Assembly: GCF_004368785.1 (NCBI RefSeq)
Contig: NZ_SODM01000002.1
Coordinates: 791,648 to 855,647, forward strand
Source of the DNA: Flavobacterium sp. 270
GTDB lineage: Bacteria; Bacteroidota; Bacteroidia; Flavobacteriales; Flavobacteriaceae
DNA: 64,000 nt
Direction of reading: 5' to 3'
Below, one piece after another: positions 20,128 through 30,303 of this stretch. The notes under the pieces were generated by a model. It was given only the letters and a program-made list of their open reading frames with translations, did no database searches and was not told the DNA's origin. Position numbers and translations under genes: made by a program. The first letter of the stretch is position 1. Every line of letters begins with the position of its first letter.

Positions 20128-22188
20128 ATGAAAAGACAGCTTGTAAAACCTGTGTTTTGTGTCGTTTCTGCAATGTTCTCTTTCGCGACACTGCAGGCTC
20201 AAAGTACAGCACCAAAAGAACCAGGTATTAATGTTTCTAACATGAACACTAAAATTAGTCCAAAAGACGACTTTTTTAGATATGTAAACGGAACGTGGTT
20301 AGACAAAACAGAAATTCCCAGCGACAGAAATGCATGGGGAAGTTTTAATGAATTAAGACAAAAAACGGATAAAAATTCGCTTGCTATTTTAAAAGAAGCT
20401 TCGAAAGATCCAAAATATAAATCCAACACAGATCAAGGTAAAGCAATTGCTTTATTCAATACGATCTTAGATACTGTTGGAAGAAATAAGCAAGGTATAA
20501 AACCAATCGAGCCTATTTTAAAGAAAATTGACGCTATTAAAAATGTAGCCGATTTACAAAACTTCCTTACCGAAATGGAAACTCAGGGAGGTATTGGTTT
20601 CTTTGGTGTGTACATTGGTGCAGATGCAAAAAACAGTAATGCAAATACAGTAAGCATCGGGCCGGGCCGTTTAGGATTATCAGACAAAGATTACTACAAT
20701 TCTGATGATAAAGATTCTAAAGAAAAACGTGAAAAATACGAAATCCATGTTGCCAGAATGATGCAGTTTATTGGAGAATCTCCAGCAAAAGCAAAACAAA
20801 GTGCAACTCAGATTTTAGCTTTAGAAACTCAAATGTCTTCTCCAAGATTAGACCGTGTTGAACGTAGAGACCGTAGAAAACAATACAATCCAACAGCAGT
20901 TGCCGATTTAAAAAAGACAGTTCCTTCTATTCAATGGGAAAAATTTTTTACAGGAATCGGAATGACAAAGCTGGATACTGTAAATGTAACACAGCCTCGT
21001 TATATGGCTGAATTAGAAAAGATTTTTACTGAAAAGAAAGTTGCTGACTGGAAAGAATATTTAAAATGGTCTGTTCTAAATAGTTCGTCTTCAATGTTGA
21101 GTACAGATATCGAAAATGCAAACTTTGATTTCTACGGAAAAACATTAACAGGAGCATTAAAACAACGTCCGCGTGAAGAAGTAGCTTTACAAGTAATAAA
21201 TACTACTGTCGGAGAAGCTTTAGGAAAATTATATGTTGAAAAATTATTTCCTGCTGAAGCAAAAGAGAAAGCACAAAAAATGATTCAAAACGTAATTTTA
21301 GCTTACGAAAACAGAATCAATGCTTTGCCTTGGATGTCTGCTGCAACTAAAGTTAAAGCAATTGAGAAATTAAAGAAATTAACAATCAAAATTGCATATC
21401 CTGATAAATGGAAAGATTATTCTGCTTTAGAAATTAAAAATGTTGGTGAAGGCGGAACATACTTTACAAACATGGTAAGTTTATCTAAATGGGATTACAA
21501 ACAAGATCTTGCTAAATTGGGTAAACCAGTTGATAAAACAGAATGGGGAATGTCTCCACAAACTGTAAATGCATATTTCAATCCTTCATACAATGAGATT
21601 GTTTTCCCTGCAGCTATTTTACAACCTCCATTTTACAACTACCAAGCTGATGAAGCTGTAAACTATGGTGGAATTGGAGCTGTTATTGGTCACGAAATCT
21701 CTCACGGTTTTGATGATTCTGGTGCACGTTACAATGCAGATGGAAATCTTGTTGACTGGTGGACTGCTGATGACTTGAAACAATTTACTGCTCTTGGTGC
21801 TGCACTTGCTGCTCAATATAGCGCTTTGGAGCCATTGCCAGGAATACACGTAGATGGTAAATTTACTTTAGGTGAAAACATTGGTGATTTAGGTGGAATT
21901 AACGCTGCTTACGATGGATTACAATTGTATTTGAAAGCAAACGGAAATCCAGGTTTAATTGATGGTTTTACACCAGAACAACGTTTCTATATTTCTTGGG
22001 CTACAGTTTGGAGAACAAAATCTAGAGATGAAGCAATTAAAAGTCAGGTAAAAACAGATCCGCACTCTCCGGGAATGTACAGAGCTTATGTGCCAATTCA
22101 GAATGTTGATTCTTTCTACGATGCATTCGGAATTAAGAAAGGTGATAAGATGTATGTTGATCCAGCAAACAGAGTTAAAATCTGGTAA
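20128..22188 (+). CDS. M13 family metallopeptidase (neprilysin/PepO type)
   Basis: A 686-residue zinc endopeptidase. A signal peptide (to LQAQ, about residue 25) is followed by the M13 N-terminal domain (ISPKDDFFRYVNGTWLDKTEIP). The catalytic domain has the zinc motif VIGHEISHGFDD (HExxH), the third ligand in LGENIGDLGG, and a C-terminal YVDPANRVKIW close to the usual family ending. It probably degrades peptides in the periplasm. Confidence 0.96.
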   Translation: MKRQLVKPVFCVVSAMFSFATLQAQSTAPKEPGINVSNMNTKISPKDDFFRYVNGTWLDKTEIPSDRNAWGSFNELRQKTDKNSLAILKEASKDPKYKSNTDQGKAIALFNTILDTVGRNKQGIKPIEPILKKIDAIKNVADLQNFLTEMETQGGIGFFGVYIGADAKNSNANTVSIGPGRLGLSDKDYYNSDDKDSKEKREKYEIHVARMMQFIGESPAKAKQSATQILALETQMSSPRLDRVERRDRRKQYNPTAVADLKKTVPSIQWEKFFTGIGMTKLDTVNVTQPRYMAELEKIFTEKKVADWKEYLKWSVLNSSSSMLSTDIENANFDFYGKTLTGALKQRPREEVALQVINTTVGEALGKLYVEKLFPAEAKEKAQKMIQNVILAYENRINALPWMSAATKVKAIEKLKKLTIKIAYPDKWKDYSALEIKNVGEGGTYFTNMVSLSKWDYKQDLAKLGKPVDKTEWGMSPQTVNAYFNPSYNEIVFPAAILQPPFYNYQADEAVNYGGIGAVIGHEISHGFDDSGARYNADGNLVDWWTADDLKQFTALGAALAAQYSALEPLPGIHVDGKFTLGENIGDLGGINAAYDGLQLYLKANGNPGLIDGFTPEQRFYISWATVWRTKSRDEAIKSQVKTDPHSPGMYRAYVPIQNVDSFYDAFGIKKGDKMYVDPANRVKIW

Positions 22189-22210
22189 TAAATAATATTA
22201 GAATAAGAAA

Positions 22211-22238
22211 AACGGCGCTGAATAGGCGCCGTTTTTTG
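22211..22238. terminator. bidirectional intrinsic terminator
   Basis: AACGGCGC at 22211-22218 pairs with GCGCCGTT at 22226-22233, flanked by A-rich and T-rich tracts. It lies between the convergent M13 and GyrI-like genes and can work on both strands. Confidence 0.85.
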
Positions 22239-22246
22239 TTTTATCG

Positions 22247-22693
22247 CTAAAGAGCGATATAAATATCTACTTCTGCATTTTCTGGATTTTGGGCTTTTTC
22301 GCCATAAATTTCAAAATCAGCAGTAAAAGCTCTTTCTAAATCAGAGCTCCAAATTTTCAGCCATTCATTAAAAACAATTCCCTCAGACAAATTTCCTTTT
22401 GCAGTGAACTTTTCATAATGATTTCCTTCAACAGTTTTGCCAGTCATTTCATCTGGAATGGTATCTAGATTTTCTACCAAACAACCCAGAATTGTAGTGT
22501 AAGGTTTTGTGTGATCTTTTTCATAATCAGTATAAATGCAAATAATGTCGTTAGAGGTTTTATTCGGAATTTTTCCTGCGATGTCTTCAGAAATAAATTT
22601 ATTCCAAAGTGCCGGAATGTCTTTTCCAGATTGTCCATCTTCATTAGTTGTTCGTACTGAAATGCCGATTACATCAAATTTTTGAATATTCAT
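22247..22693 (-). CDS. GyrI-like effector-binding domain protein
   Basis: A 148-residue stand-alone protein resembling the GyrI-like/AraC effector-binding fold: the N-terminal FDVIGISVRT strand, DIPALWNKF, YEKFTAKGNL and IVFNEWLKIWSS-like motifs fit that family. Such domains bind small, often lipophilic, cationic molecules. No DNA-binding domain is present. The target is unknown. Confidence 0.8.
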   Translation of the reverse strand: MNIQKFDVIGISVRTTNEDGQSGKDIPALWNKFISEDIAGKIPNKTSNDIICIYTDYEKDHTKPYTTILGCLVENLDTIPDEMTGKTVEGNHYEKFTAKGNLSEGIVFNEWLKIWSSDLERAFTADFEIYGEKAQNPENAEVDIYIAL

Positions 22694-22776
22694 TTTATTT
22701 AAAATTACAATTAGGAAATAAAATTAATGCGGTGTTGCGACAACAGTATGTCATTAGTTTTAGAAACAGCTAAAAA

Positions 22777-22806
22777 AAACGACGCTGATTTAGCGCCGTT
22801 TTCTGT
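22777..22806 (-). terminator. intrinsic terminator after the cytochrome c gene
   Basis: 22777-22786 pairs with 22792-22801 with one mismatch; on the minus strand it is followed by eight T. It terminates transcription from the cytochrome c gene. Confidence 0.75.
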
Positions 22807-22809
22807 AAT

Positions 22810-23214
22810 CTAATTTTTTAAGTGACTATAAATGTAACTTTCAATGGCTTTTAATTCTTCGTCAGACATTGCCTGTGTTACCGGAAAGTTGGTTTTCATA
22901 ACAGAAAACTGACTTGGATCTACAATAGGATCGGCATTTCCTTTTAAGAAAGTAATGATGTCGCCATTTTTAGTTTTGTATGTTTTGGCAATTTCCTGAA
23001 TGCTTGGTCCAATAACTTTCTGATCGGCCTGATGGCATGCAGTACAATTTCCTTTTCCTTCAAAAATTTGTTTTCCGAATTCTTCCGGAGTTTTGGCTTT
23101 CGCCGATTCACCTTCAGAATAACTTTCGGTTGTGTTTTGAACTGGATTTTCAGCTTGTTCTTTTTTACAAGAACTCAAAGCTAAAATGGAGGCAAGGAAT
23201 AGTAATTTTTTCAT
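22810..23214 (-). CDS. c-type cytochrome lipoprotein
   Basis: A 134-residue protein with a lipobox (ALSSCKKEQ), one heme-binding CxxCH motif (GNCTACHQAD, about residue 58), and IGPSIQEIAKTY, typical of small class I cytochromes. A likely axial Met is in FPVTQAMSDEELKAIESYI. It should be a membrane-anchored periplasmic electron carrier. It starts 8 bases after the stop of the following minus-strand gene, so the two are probably one operon. Confidence 0.9.
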   Translation of the reverse strand: MKKLLFLASILALSSCKKEQAENPVQNTTESYSEGESAKAKTPEEFGKQIFEGKGNCTACHQADQKVIGPSIQEIAKTYKTKNGDIITFLKGNADPIVDPSQFSVMKTNFPVTQAMSDEELKAIESYIYSHLKN

Positions 23215-23222
23215 TTTATTTG

Positions 23223-24158
23223 TTATTTCATAGCTTCAAAAGTGTAGCCATTGTAAAGTAATCTTGCAACAACTCTGACAGGAAGGTAATTTTCGCTTCC
23301 GAAAATATTAAGATCATCTTTTTCTAAACCTGCATCACTTACTTTTTCTGCACCAGAAATAGATCCTCTTAAATTATAATACTTGTTATCCCAAGTGATT
23401 ATTTCATTTTTAATATTCTTTTTAGTAGTCGGATTTGAGTATCCTGTTTTTGTAGCATACCATCCGCCAAGTAATTTAGTGTAACGTTCGTCTTTTCCCT
23501 GATTATTTTTCAAATAATAAATAGAAGTCACATTATAAACTAAACTAGGAGGAAAGTTAGGCATAAAAGTGATGTTTTCTTTAGAAACAGAACCAATTAC
23601 AACATAATCCATAACTGGTTTACCATCTTTGTAAACTTCTTGCTTTTGATAAATGGTACCGTTTTCAACCTTTATATTTTTGGCAACCATTGCGTCATAT
23701 TCTGCTTTTAGAAGATTTTTTGTTTTTAAATTGGCTTCTGCAAAAACTTTTTCAACGTCTGTTGGAGTACCATTTATAAATTCTGTAACCCCTTTTTCGT
23801 CAATACCTGCCGAACTGATAAATTTATATTTATCATTACAGACACTAGCAATAATTGTTCTTTCAAAACTTAAACCTTGATTCTCACCGTAGTCGAAAAC
23901 TTCATTTGTTTTGTTGGTATTTAAATCTGTCAAAACACTCCAATAAACTGTAGAACCATTAAGTAATGATGTCATTTTTCTTTCAATTGAAAATATTGGT
24001 CTGTTGTCTAATGATAAAATCTTGTAAACTTGTTTTTGTTTGTCTAAAATTCCAACCTCAGTTTCATCGATGTTGATTTTGTCTTTTTTAATTTTAATTT
24101 TTTGTGCAAATGTAGATACACAAGCAAGCGTCATTAAGCTAAGTAATACTTTTTTCAT
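23223..24158 (-). CDS. secreted protein of unknown function
   Basis: A 311-residue protein with a signal peptide (MKKVLLSLMTLACVSTFAQ). The mature part begins KIKIKKDKINIDETEVG and has no Cys-rich, catalytic or repeat motif that I recognise. It lies just upstream of the cytochrome c gene on the same strand. I cannot assign a family. Confidence 0.75.
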   Translation of the reverse strand: MKKVLLSLMTLACVSTFAQKIKIKKDKINIDETEVGILDKQKQVYKILSLDNRPIFSIERKMTSLLNGSTVYWSVLTDLNTNKTNEVFDYGENQGLSFERTIIASVCNDKYKFISSAGIDEKGVTEFINGTPTDVEKVFAEANLKTKNLLKAEYDAMVAKNIKVENGTIYQKQEVYKDGKPVMDYVVIGSVSKENITFMPNFPPSLVYNVTSIYYLKNNQGKDERYTKLLGGWYATKTGYSNPTTKKNIKNEIITWDNKYYNLRGSISGAEKVSDAGLEKDDLNIFGSENYLPVRVVARLLYNGYTFEAMK

Positions 24159-24207
24159 AAATGGAAGATTTAATTTCAGCTAAAATACATACTTTTTATG
24201 TGAGTAT

Positions 24208-25203
24208 TTACTTGTTTAGAAGTATTGCTGCTTCTTTTGCAAAATAAGTTGAAATTAAACTTGCTCCAGCACGTTTGATGCACATTAGCTGCTCCATCAT
24301 AATCTTATCATTATCAAGCCATCCTCTTTCTGCGGCGGCTTTTATCATGGCATATTCGCCGGAAACATGATAAACAGTAACGGGAACATTCACGGCATTT
24401 TTTACTTCACGAACAATATCCAAATAAGCAATTCCCGGTTTTACCATCACCATATCAGCACCTTCTTCAACATCATGTAAGGCTTCTTTTATCGCTTCAA
24501 TACGATTAGCATAATCCATTTGATAGGTTTTTTTGTCTTTTGGAACAACAACATCAGCTTCTCTTGGAGCAGAATCCAAAGCATCTCTAAACGGACCGTA
24601 AAATGCTGAAGCATATTTAGCCGAATAACTCATGATTCCCACATTCTGAAATCCTACAGCATCCAAACCTTCGCGTAAACGTAAAACTCTTCCGTCCATC
24701 ATATCGCTTGGGGCAACAAAATCGGCACCGGCTTGTGCGTGAGAAACGGCCATTTTTACCAAAGCATCAACTGTGCTGTCATTTTCAACATCGCCGTTTG
24801 CAATAATTCCGTCATGACCATAAATAGAATAAGGATCTAAAGCAACGTCTGGCATTACAATCATTTCCGGACAAGCGGATTTAATGGCACGAATTGCTTG
24901 TTGCATTAAACCGTCTTTATTCCATGCCTCTTTTCCGGTATTGTCTTTTAGGTTTTCGCTTACTTTCACGTAAATGTTTACGGCACGAATTCCTAAAGCA
25001 AAAAGTTCTTTAACTTCTTCTACCGTCAAATCAATTGATCTGCGGAAGATTCCAGGCATTGATGAAATTTCAGTTTTTACATTTTCGCCTTCAGCAATAA
25101 ACATTGGAAACATAAAATCCGACGGACTTAAACTGGTTTCGCGTACTAAAGAACGAACGGATTCATTTACTCTTAATCTTCTGCCTCTGTGTAATGGGAA
25201 CAT
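24208..25203 (-). CDS. hemB: porphobilinogen synthase
   Basis: A 331-residue enzyme that joins two 5-aminolevulinate molecules into porphobilinogen. The Schiff-base lysines are in MVKPGIAYLDI and YSAKYASAFYGPF; DVALDPYSIYGHDG and VYHVSGEYAMIKAAAERGW are typical. It is part of the heme cluster on the minus strand. Confidence 0.98.
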   Translation of the reverse strand: MFPLHRGRRLRVNESVRSLVRETSLSPSDFMFPMFIAEGENVKTEISSMPGIFRRSIDLTVEEVKELFALGIRAVNIYVKVSENLKDNTGKEAWNKDGLMQQAIRAIKSACPEMIVMPDVALDPYSIYGHDGIIANGDVENDSTVDALVKMAVSHAQAGADFVAPSDMMDGRVLRLREGLDAVGFQNVGIMSYSAKYASAFYGPFRDALDSAPREADVVVPKDKKTYQMDYANRIEAIKEALHDVEEGADMVMVKPGIAYLDIVREVKNAVNVPVTVYHVSGEYAMIKAAAERGWLDNDKIMMEQLMCIKRAGASLISTYFAKEAAILLNK

Positions 25204-25276
25204 ATTTTTTTGTTTAAAGTTTAAAGTTTCAGGTTTTATTCTGAATTTTTAAAATCGTGTTATTATTTGTTGTGGC

Positions 25277-26173
25277 TTATGTAATAGAAGCCTTGTATAT
25301 TTCTTTAATTGTTTCTCCTAATGTGTTATTAAAATCAGCATCAGATTGACCTGCCGAAAGTCCTTCAGATAATGCTCTTGAAAAACTCGCAATTAATCCG
25401 TGATTTTCTGAAAGTTTTTGATTGGCATCTTCTCTAGAATATCCGCCGGAAAGTGCTACAACACGTACAACATGCGGATCTGACATTAATTCGCTGTAAA
25501 AATCATTTACAGTTGGGATAGAAAGTTTCAGCATCACTTTTACATCTTTGTCTAATGCATTAAGTTGCTTTTTAATTTCTTCTTTCAGAATCTCTTCTGA
25601 TTTCTCTTTATCAGCACTGTAAATATCAACTTCAGGTTCAATAATCGGAATAAGTCCTTTTTGGAAGATTTGCAAACCAACTTCAAATTGTTGTTTTACG
25701 ACTTCTCTAATACCGACCTGATTTGCTTCTTTAATTACAGAACGCATTTTAGTTCCGAACACATTTCTTTCTACTGCTCGATCCAGCAACTCGTCTAAAT
25801 TAGAAATGGGTTTCATTAACTGAACACCATTTACAAGATCTGCAAGTCCTTTATCTACTTTTAAAAGCGGAACTATATTTTTCTTTTCCCACAAATAATC
25901 GGCAGTCCATTGTCCGTCGATTTTGCGGTCCATTGTGTTTTCAAACAAAATAGCTCCCAAAATATATTGGCTGTCAAAAGCAGGACTTTTGATGATTCTT
26001 GTTCTCATTTCATGTACGAGTGTGTACATTTCTTCATCATTGGAGAAGCTGTTTTCCTGAACGCCATATAGCGATAAAGCTTTTGGCGTACTGCCTCCGC
26101 TTTGATCTAACGCGGCAATGAATCCTTTCCCGGAATGCATACGATCTAATTGTGCCATTTTCATGTTTTCCAT
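25277..26173 (-). CDS. class I fructose-bisphosphate aldolase
   Basis: A 298-residue Schiff-base aldolase of the FDA_I family. Typical segments are [38 protein letters not shown] and VMLKLSIPT with the candidate active-site Lys; [14 protein letters not shown] lies in the phosphate-binding region. It cleaves fructose-1,6-bisphosphate. It lies inside the heme cluster between hemF and hemB, probably by co-location and not pathway logic. Confidence 0.93.
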   Translation of the reverse strand: MENMKMAQLDRMHSGKGFIAALDQSGGSTPKALSLYGVQENSFSNDEEMYTLVHEMRTRIIKSPAFDSQYILGAILFENTMDRKIDGQWTADYLWEKKNIVPLLKVDKGLADLVNGVQLMKPISNLDELLDRAVERNVFGTKMRSVIKEANQVGIREVVKQQFEVGLQIFQKGLIPIIEPEVDIYSADKEKSEEILKEEIKKQLNALDKDVKVMLKLSIPTVNDFYSELMSDPHVVRVVALSGGYSREDANQKLSENHGLIASFSRALSEGLSAGQSDADFNNTLGETIKEIYKASIT

Positions 26174-26294
26174 AATAATGATTTTATTTAATTATAAATC
26201 CGTTTAAACGTTTTACCTCGTTGAGGTTCAATTTAATAAATTTACAAAATCTCTATAAACAGTTCGTTCCGTTGGGACTTAATTAACGTATTTA

Positions 26295-27197
26295 TTAAAT
26301 CCAATCCTGCGGATTCTCTAATACTTTCAATAATCGTTCTTCTTCACTTCCGGCTTCGGGATGATGATCGTAAACCCATTGCACATGCGGCGGTAAACTC
26401 ATCAAAATGCTCTCGATTCTTCCATTTGTTTTTAAACCGAATAAAGTTCCTTTATCGTGAACCAAATTGAATTCAACATAACGACCGCGACGAATTTCCT
26501 GCCAGTTTCTTTGTTCTGATGTATACGGAAGATTTTTTCTTCTTTCTACAATTGGCACATACGCTTCAAGGAAACTATTTCCAACTTCAGATACAAAATT
26601 GAACCAATCTTCCATCGACATTTGCTCATTTGCTTTGCAATAATCAAAGAACAAACCACCAAGTCCGCGGGCTTCATTTCTATGTGCGTTCCAGAAATAG
26701 GAATCGCATTGTTTTTTATATTTCAGATAAAAATCTGGATTGTGTTTGTCGCAAACTGTTTTACAAGTTTGATGAAAGTGTTTTGCATCTTCTTCAAACA
26801 AATAATAAGGCGTTAAATCTTGTCCGCCGCCAAACCATTGTTCGATCACATTTCCTTTTTCGTCGTACATTTCAAAATAGCGCCAATTAGCGTGCACAGT
26901 AGGAACCATTGGGCTTTTCGGATGAATAACCAAACTCAGTCCGCAAGCAAAGAAATCTGCTTCGCCAACGCCAAACATTTTCTGCATGGCTTCCGGCAGT
27001 TTTCCATGAACGGCTGAAATGTTTACACCGCCTTTTTCAATAACAGTACCGTTTTCAATAACACGTGTTCTTCCGCCACCGCCTTCTGGACGTTTCCAAA
27101 GATCTTCACGGAATTTTGCAGTTCCGTCAACAGCTTCTAATCCGGCTACGATTTGATCTTGTAACTTTTGTATGTATGCGTAAAATTTATCTTTCAT
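26295..27197 (-). CDS. hemF: oxygen-dependent coproporphyrinogen III oxidase
   Basis: A 300-residue enzyme converting coproporphyrinogen III to protoporphyrinogen IX with O2. Signatures include GGGGRTRVIENG, HANWRYFEMYDEKG, QWFGGGQDLTPYYLFEED and RRGRYVEFNLVHDKGTLFGL. The start at 27197 (MKDKFYAYIQKLQ) overlaps the upstream GNAT gene by 11 bases. The O2-independent enzyme (HemN/HemW type) is not in the window. Confidence 0.97.
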   Translation of the reverse strand: MKDKFYAYIQKLQDQIVAGLEAVDGTAKFREDLWKRPEGGGGRTRVIENGTVIEKGGVNISAVHGKLPEAMQKMFGVGEADFFACGLSLVIHPKSPMVPTVHANWRYFEMYDEKGNVIEQWFGGGQDLTPYYLFEEDAKHFHQTCKTVCDKHNPDFYLKYKKQCDSYFWNAHRNEARGLGGLFFDYCKANEQMSMEDWFNFVSEVGNSFLEAYVPIVERRKNLPYTSEQRNWQEIRRGRYVEFNLVHDKGTLFGLKTNGRIESILMSLPPHVQWVYDHHPEAGSEEERLLKVLENPQDWI

Positions 27198-27738
27198 GTT
27201 GATTGTATTCTGATTTAAGTAAGCCGAAATAAACCGAGTTTTGCAATTCGCCATCTCCGTTTCTAAATTCGTCCCGTAAAATTCCTTCTTGTTTAAAGTT
27301 GTGTTTTAATGCAACTCGCTGGCTTGCGACATTAATTTCAGATGTGCAGATAAATATTTTGTTAAGATCTAATTCATTAAAACAGAAATCTAATGCATCA
27401 GATACCAATCGGGATGTAATGCCTTTTCCTTGATAATCTTCGTCAACAAAATAACCAAACTCACATTTAGAAATGCGGTAATCTATGGTTTTTACACATA
27501 AATAACCAATTAGGTCATTTGTTTTAATGTTTCTGGCAAAAAAGAAAAAGCCTTCTTTATTTTTCTCTTTATCAGAATTATATGCAATAAAATCTTTTGC
27601 TTTCTCTAAAGAATCAGAATTGACGAGTGTTAAAGGAAAAGTTTTCGCAATATGATTTCTATTCTTATCAATTAGATTATAAAACTCTTCGGGTAGAATG
27701 TTTTCAATTCGGTCTGTTTTCCAATCTGTAAAACTCAT
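27187..27738 (-). CDS. RimL-type GNAT N-acetyltransferase
   Basis: A 183-residue acetyltransferase resembling RimJ/RimL ribosomal-protein N-acetyltransferases: LIGYLCVKTIDYR, FGYFVDEDYQGKGITSRLVSDAL (acetyl-CoA motif) and NVASQRVALKHNFKQEGILRDEF. Its 3' end overlaps the hemF start, so it belongs to the heme operon transcript. The substrate is unknown. Confidence 0.9.
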   Translation of the reverse strand: MSFTDWKTDRIENILPEEFYNLIDKNRNHIAKTFPLTLVNSDSLEKAKDFIAYNSDKEKNKEGFFFFARNIKTNDLIGYLCVKTIDYRISKCEFGYFVDEDYQGKGITSRLVSDALDFCFNELDLNKIFICTSEINVASQRVALKHNFKQEGILRDEFRNGDGELQNSVYFGLLKSEYNQHER

Positions 27739-27740
27739 TT

Positions 27741-28118
27741 TTATTTGTTTTTAGCAGAAGCGATTTTAGCATTTATTCCAAAAGAAAAAACTTTGCTTTC
27801 CTGCTGAATATATTGATAAATGTGTAAAGCTTTATCTTGAAAATTGAAATCTTCGGCTTTAGAAAATTCCATCAGAAAATCAGCAAATTGTTCTAAATGA
27901 TCAAAATCAAAATGAAGTCGAAGTAATAATTCGATTAATTCTTCATTTGAATATGCAACTAAAGTTTCAATGTTTAAACCGAAATCTTTTAGTTGATTTT
28001 CAATGTTGATTTTTTCAGCGTTGTTTAAAGGTTGAGGTACAAAAACGATAGTTCGTAACGTTTTAAGAACGTTATCAATTCTAATTTTTTCTTCGTCTCT
28101 TAAACCTTTATTGAGCAT
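27741..28118 (-). CDS. small conserved-looking protein of unknown function
   Basis: A 125-residue soluble, largely helical, acidic protein (MLNKGLRDEEKIRIDNVLKT...) with no motif I recognise. It lies 2 bases before the GNAT gene and is probably translationally coupled to it. A DUF6483-like or TPR-like fold is possible, but I cannot show it. Confidence 0.7.
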   Translation of the reverse strand: MLNKGLRDEEKIRIDNVLKTLRTIVFVPQPLNNAEKINIENQLKDFGLNIETLVAYSNEELIELLLRLHFDFDHLEQFADFLMEFSKAEDFNFQDKALHIYQYIQQESKVFSFGINAKIASAKNK

Positions 28119-28130
28119 TGTTGTTTGTTT

Positions 28131-28493
28131 TTATTCGAAATATACCCGATTGTCTATCGTTAACTGAAAATAAATATAGATTACAATTATAATTATCGTT
28201 GGTAGCCACGCTAATCCGATAAGTTTAAAATATAAAGACTGCTTTTTAATCTTCGCATATTGAATATGAGCCAAAATATAAAAAGTATATAATAGTGGTA
28301 AAACAAATGAGCCAACATTATAAAGGAATATCTCAAACATTTGCTTTTCGCCAGATAAAGAATAATTACCGAAACCAAAAGCGCTGATTACATTGAACCA
28401 CCAAATTATAAAAACAAAAAGAATAATAATATTAAATGCAATGAAATTAATACCAATTTCATCTGTTTCAGAAGTGATATTTTTTTGTGCCAT
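28131..28493 (-). CDS. small integral membrane protein
   Basis: A 120-residue protein with three hydrophobic segments (about residues 18-38, 60-78 and 92-112), the first FIAFNIIILFVFIIWWFNVI. I recognise no family. The start at 28493 (MAQKNITSETDE) was preferred over 28529. It precedes the small unknown protein by 12 bases within the heme gene string. Confidence 0.7.
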   Translation of the reverse strand: MAQKNITSETDEIGINFIAFNIIILFVFIIWWFNVISAFGFGNYSLSGEKQMFEIFLYNVGSFVLPLLYTFYILAHIQYAKIKKQSLYFKLIGLAWLPTIIIIVIYIYFQLTIDNRVYFE

Positions 28494-28561
28494 GTTTATT
28501 TCGATTACAATTTTCGTCGCAGTTTTCAAATGTAAAACTGCGACCGAATACTGTATACTTA

Positions 28562-29587
28562 TTATTGTCCGTATTCCTTAACAGCGTCAATAAACGCTTT
28601 AGCATGATCTACAGGAATATTTGGTAAAATTCCGTGACCAAGATTCACAACATATTTATCTTTTCCGAATTCGTCGATCATTTCGTGAACCATTTTCTTG
28701 ATAGTCGGAATCGGAGAAAGCAATCTTGACGGATCAAAATTTCCTTGAAGTGTGATATTTCCGCCAGAAAGGTAACGTGCATTTCTTGCAGAACAAGTCC
28801 AGTCAACACCTAGCGCAGAAGCACGACTTTTTGCCATTTCACCAAGAGCAAACCAACATCCTTTTCCGAAAACAATTACCGGAGCATGATCTGCCAAAGC
28901 TTCAACGATTTGGTTGATGTATTTCCATGAAAATTCCTGATAATCAACAGGAGAAAGCATTCCTCCCCAAGAATCAAAAATCTGAACAGCATCAACACCT
29001 GCTTTTACTTTTTCTTTTAAGTATAAAATTGTAGTGTCTGTAATTTTTTGCAATAAAGTATGCGCTGCAGCCGGGTTTGAAAAACAGAAACCTTTTGCAG
29101 TATCAAAACTTTTAGAACCTTTTCCTTCAACAGCATAGCAGAAAATTGTCCAAGGCGAACCAGCGAAACCAATTAACGGCACTTCGTCGTTCAGCATTTC
29201 TTTAGTCAATTTAATGGCATCCATTACATAACCTAAACTTTCCTGAATGTCTGGAACATAAACTCTATGAACGTCTGCCATAGAACGAATAGGATTTGGT
29301 AAAAACGGACCAAAATTTTCTTTCATTAAAACTTCAATTCCCATTGCTTGTGGCACTACCAAAATATCCGAGAATAAAATTGCAGCATCTGGAGCAATTC
29401 TGCGAATAGGCTGAACTGTGATTTCTGCAGCCAATTCTGGAGTCTGGCAACGGGTGAAGAAATCATATTTATCACGCAAAGCGATAAATTCCGGCAAATA
29501 TCTTCCAGCTTGACGCATCATCCATACTGGCGGACGTTGAACAGTTTCTCCTTTTAATGCTTTTAAAAATAGGTCGTTTTTTAACAT
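28562..29587 (-). CDS. hemE: uroporphyrinogen decarboxylase
   Basis: A 341-residue cytosolic enzyme converting uroporphyrinogen III to coproporphyrinogen III. The signature [17 protein letters not shown] is at the N-terminus and [16 protein letters not shown] is in the core. The start at 29587 ([14 protein letters not shown]) is the family's usual one. The 50-base gap to hemD is filled by an octamer array. Confidence 0.98.
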   Translation of the reverse strand: MLKNDLFLKALKGETVQRPPVWMMRQAGRYLPEFIALRDKYDFFTRCQTPELAAEITVQPIRRIAPDAAILFSDILVVPQAMGIEVLMKENFGPFLPNPIRSMADVHRVYVPDIQESLGYVMDAIKLTKEMLNDEVPLIGFAGSPWTIFCYAVEGKGSKSFDTAKGFCFSNPAAAHTLLQKITDTTILYLKEKVKAGVDAVQIFDSWGGMLSPVDYQEFSWKYINQIVEALADHAPVIVFGKGCWFALGEMAKSRASALGVDWTCSARNARYLSGGNITLQGNFDPSRLLSPIPTIKKMVHEMIDEFGKDKYVVNLGHGILPNIPVDHAKAFIDAVKEYGQ

Positions 29588-29596
29588 GTTTTTTAT

Positions 29597-29636
29597 TTTA
29601 GTTGCAAAGTCACAAAGTGACAAAGTTGCAAAGGTT
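29597..29636 (-). repeat. array of five octamers, CTTTG type, before hemE
   Basis: On the minus strand, five 8-bp units run from 29636 to 29597 (AACCTTTG then CAACTTTG first; the last is degenerate). The array ends 9 bases before the hemE ATG and 2 bases after the hemD stop. Confidence 0.75.
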
Positions 29637-29637
29637 T

Positions 29638-30303
29638 TTATTTATATTCTTGAATTACATCTTCTATCACATCTTCAATTGTGGGTTGATCTGCGATAAT
29701 GATGTTTTTAGTGATTTTTGATAAAGCTTCTGCTGTGGTTTCACCAATGCAGAAACAGATTTGTTTTTGTATGGTATTGTCTTTCAGGTAACTTTTTACT
29801 CCAGACGGACTAAAAAACAAAAGCGCCTCTGAATTTGCTTTTATTTTTTGAGGCTGTAAAGAAGTTTCGTAAACCTGAATTTCATTGAATTTAATTCCGG
29901 CTTCTTTCAAAGCTTCCGGCAAAGTATCTCTTCTTAAATTTCCACTGAAAAAAGTATAACTCTCACTTCCATAAATCAAAGTGATAATTTCAGCCAAATC
30001 TGAAGCATAACCTGTATACGCAATAACGTTAAATCCATTATCCGCTAAAAGTGCTTTTGTTTTTAAGCCAACGCAGTATACATTTTTGCTTTTTAGTTTT
30101 TCAACATTTGGATCTTTTAAAACACTTTGAACCGCATTTTGACTGGTAAAAATCAAATTTTCGTTAATGTTTTTTAATTCGAAAGGTTTGTTTTCGGTTT
30201 TAATGAAATCGGCTTCGATTACTTCAACGCCATATTTCATTAGCTCTTGTTTATGAAGAGGAGATAATTTTTTAGTAGATACTATTTGAATTGATTTTGC
30301 CAT
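29638..30303 (-). CDS. hemD: uroporphyrinogen-III synthase
   Basis: A 221-residue enzyme that cyclises hydroxymethylbilane. The family is poorly conserved; [27 protein letters not shown], and [14 protein letters not shown] near the C-terminal half are typical. Its ATG overlaps the hemC stop (TAATG), which supports the assignment by context. Confidence 0.92.
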   Translation of the reverse strand: MAKSIQIVSTKKLSPLHKQELMKYGVEVIEADFIKTENKPFELKNINENLIFTSQNAVQSVLKDPNVEKLKSKNVYCVGLKTKALLADNGFNVIAYTGYASDLAEIITLIYGSESYTFFSGNLRRDTLPEALKEAGIKFNEIQVYETSLQPQKIKANSEALLFFSPSGVKSYLKDNTIQKQICFCIGETTAEALSKITKNIIIADQPTIEDVIEDVIQEYK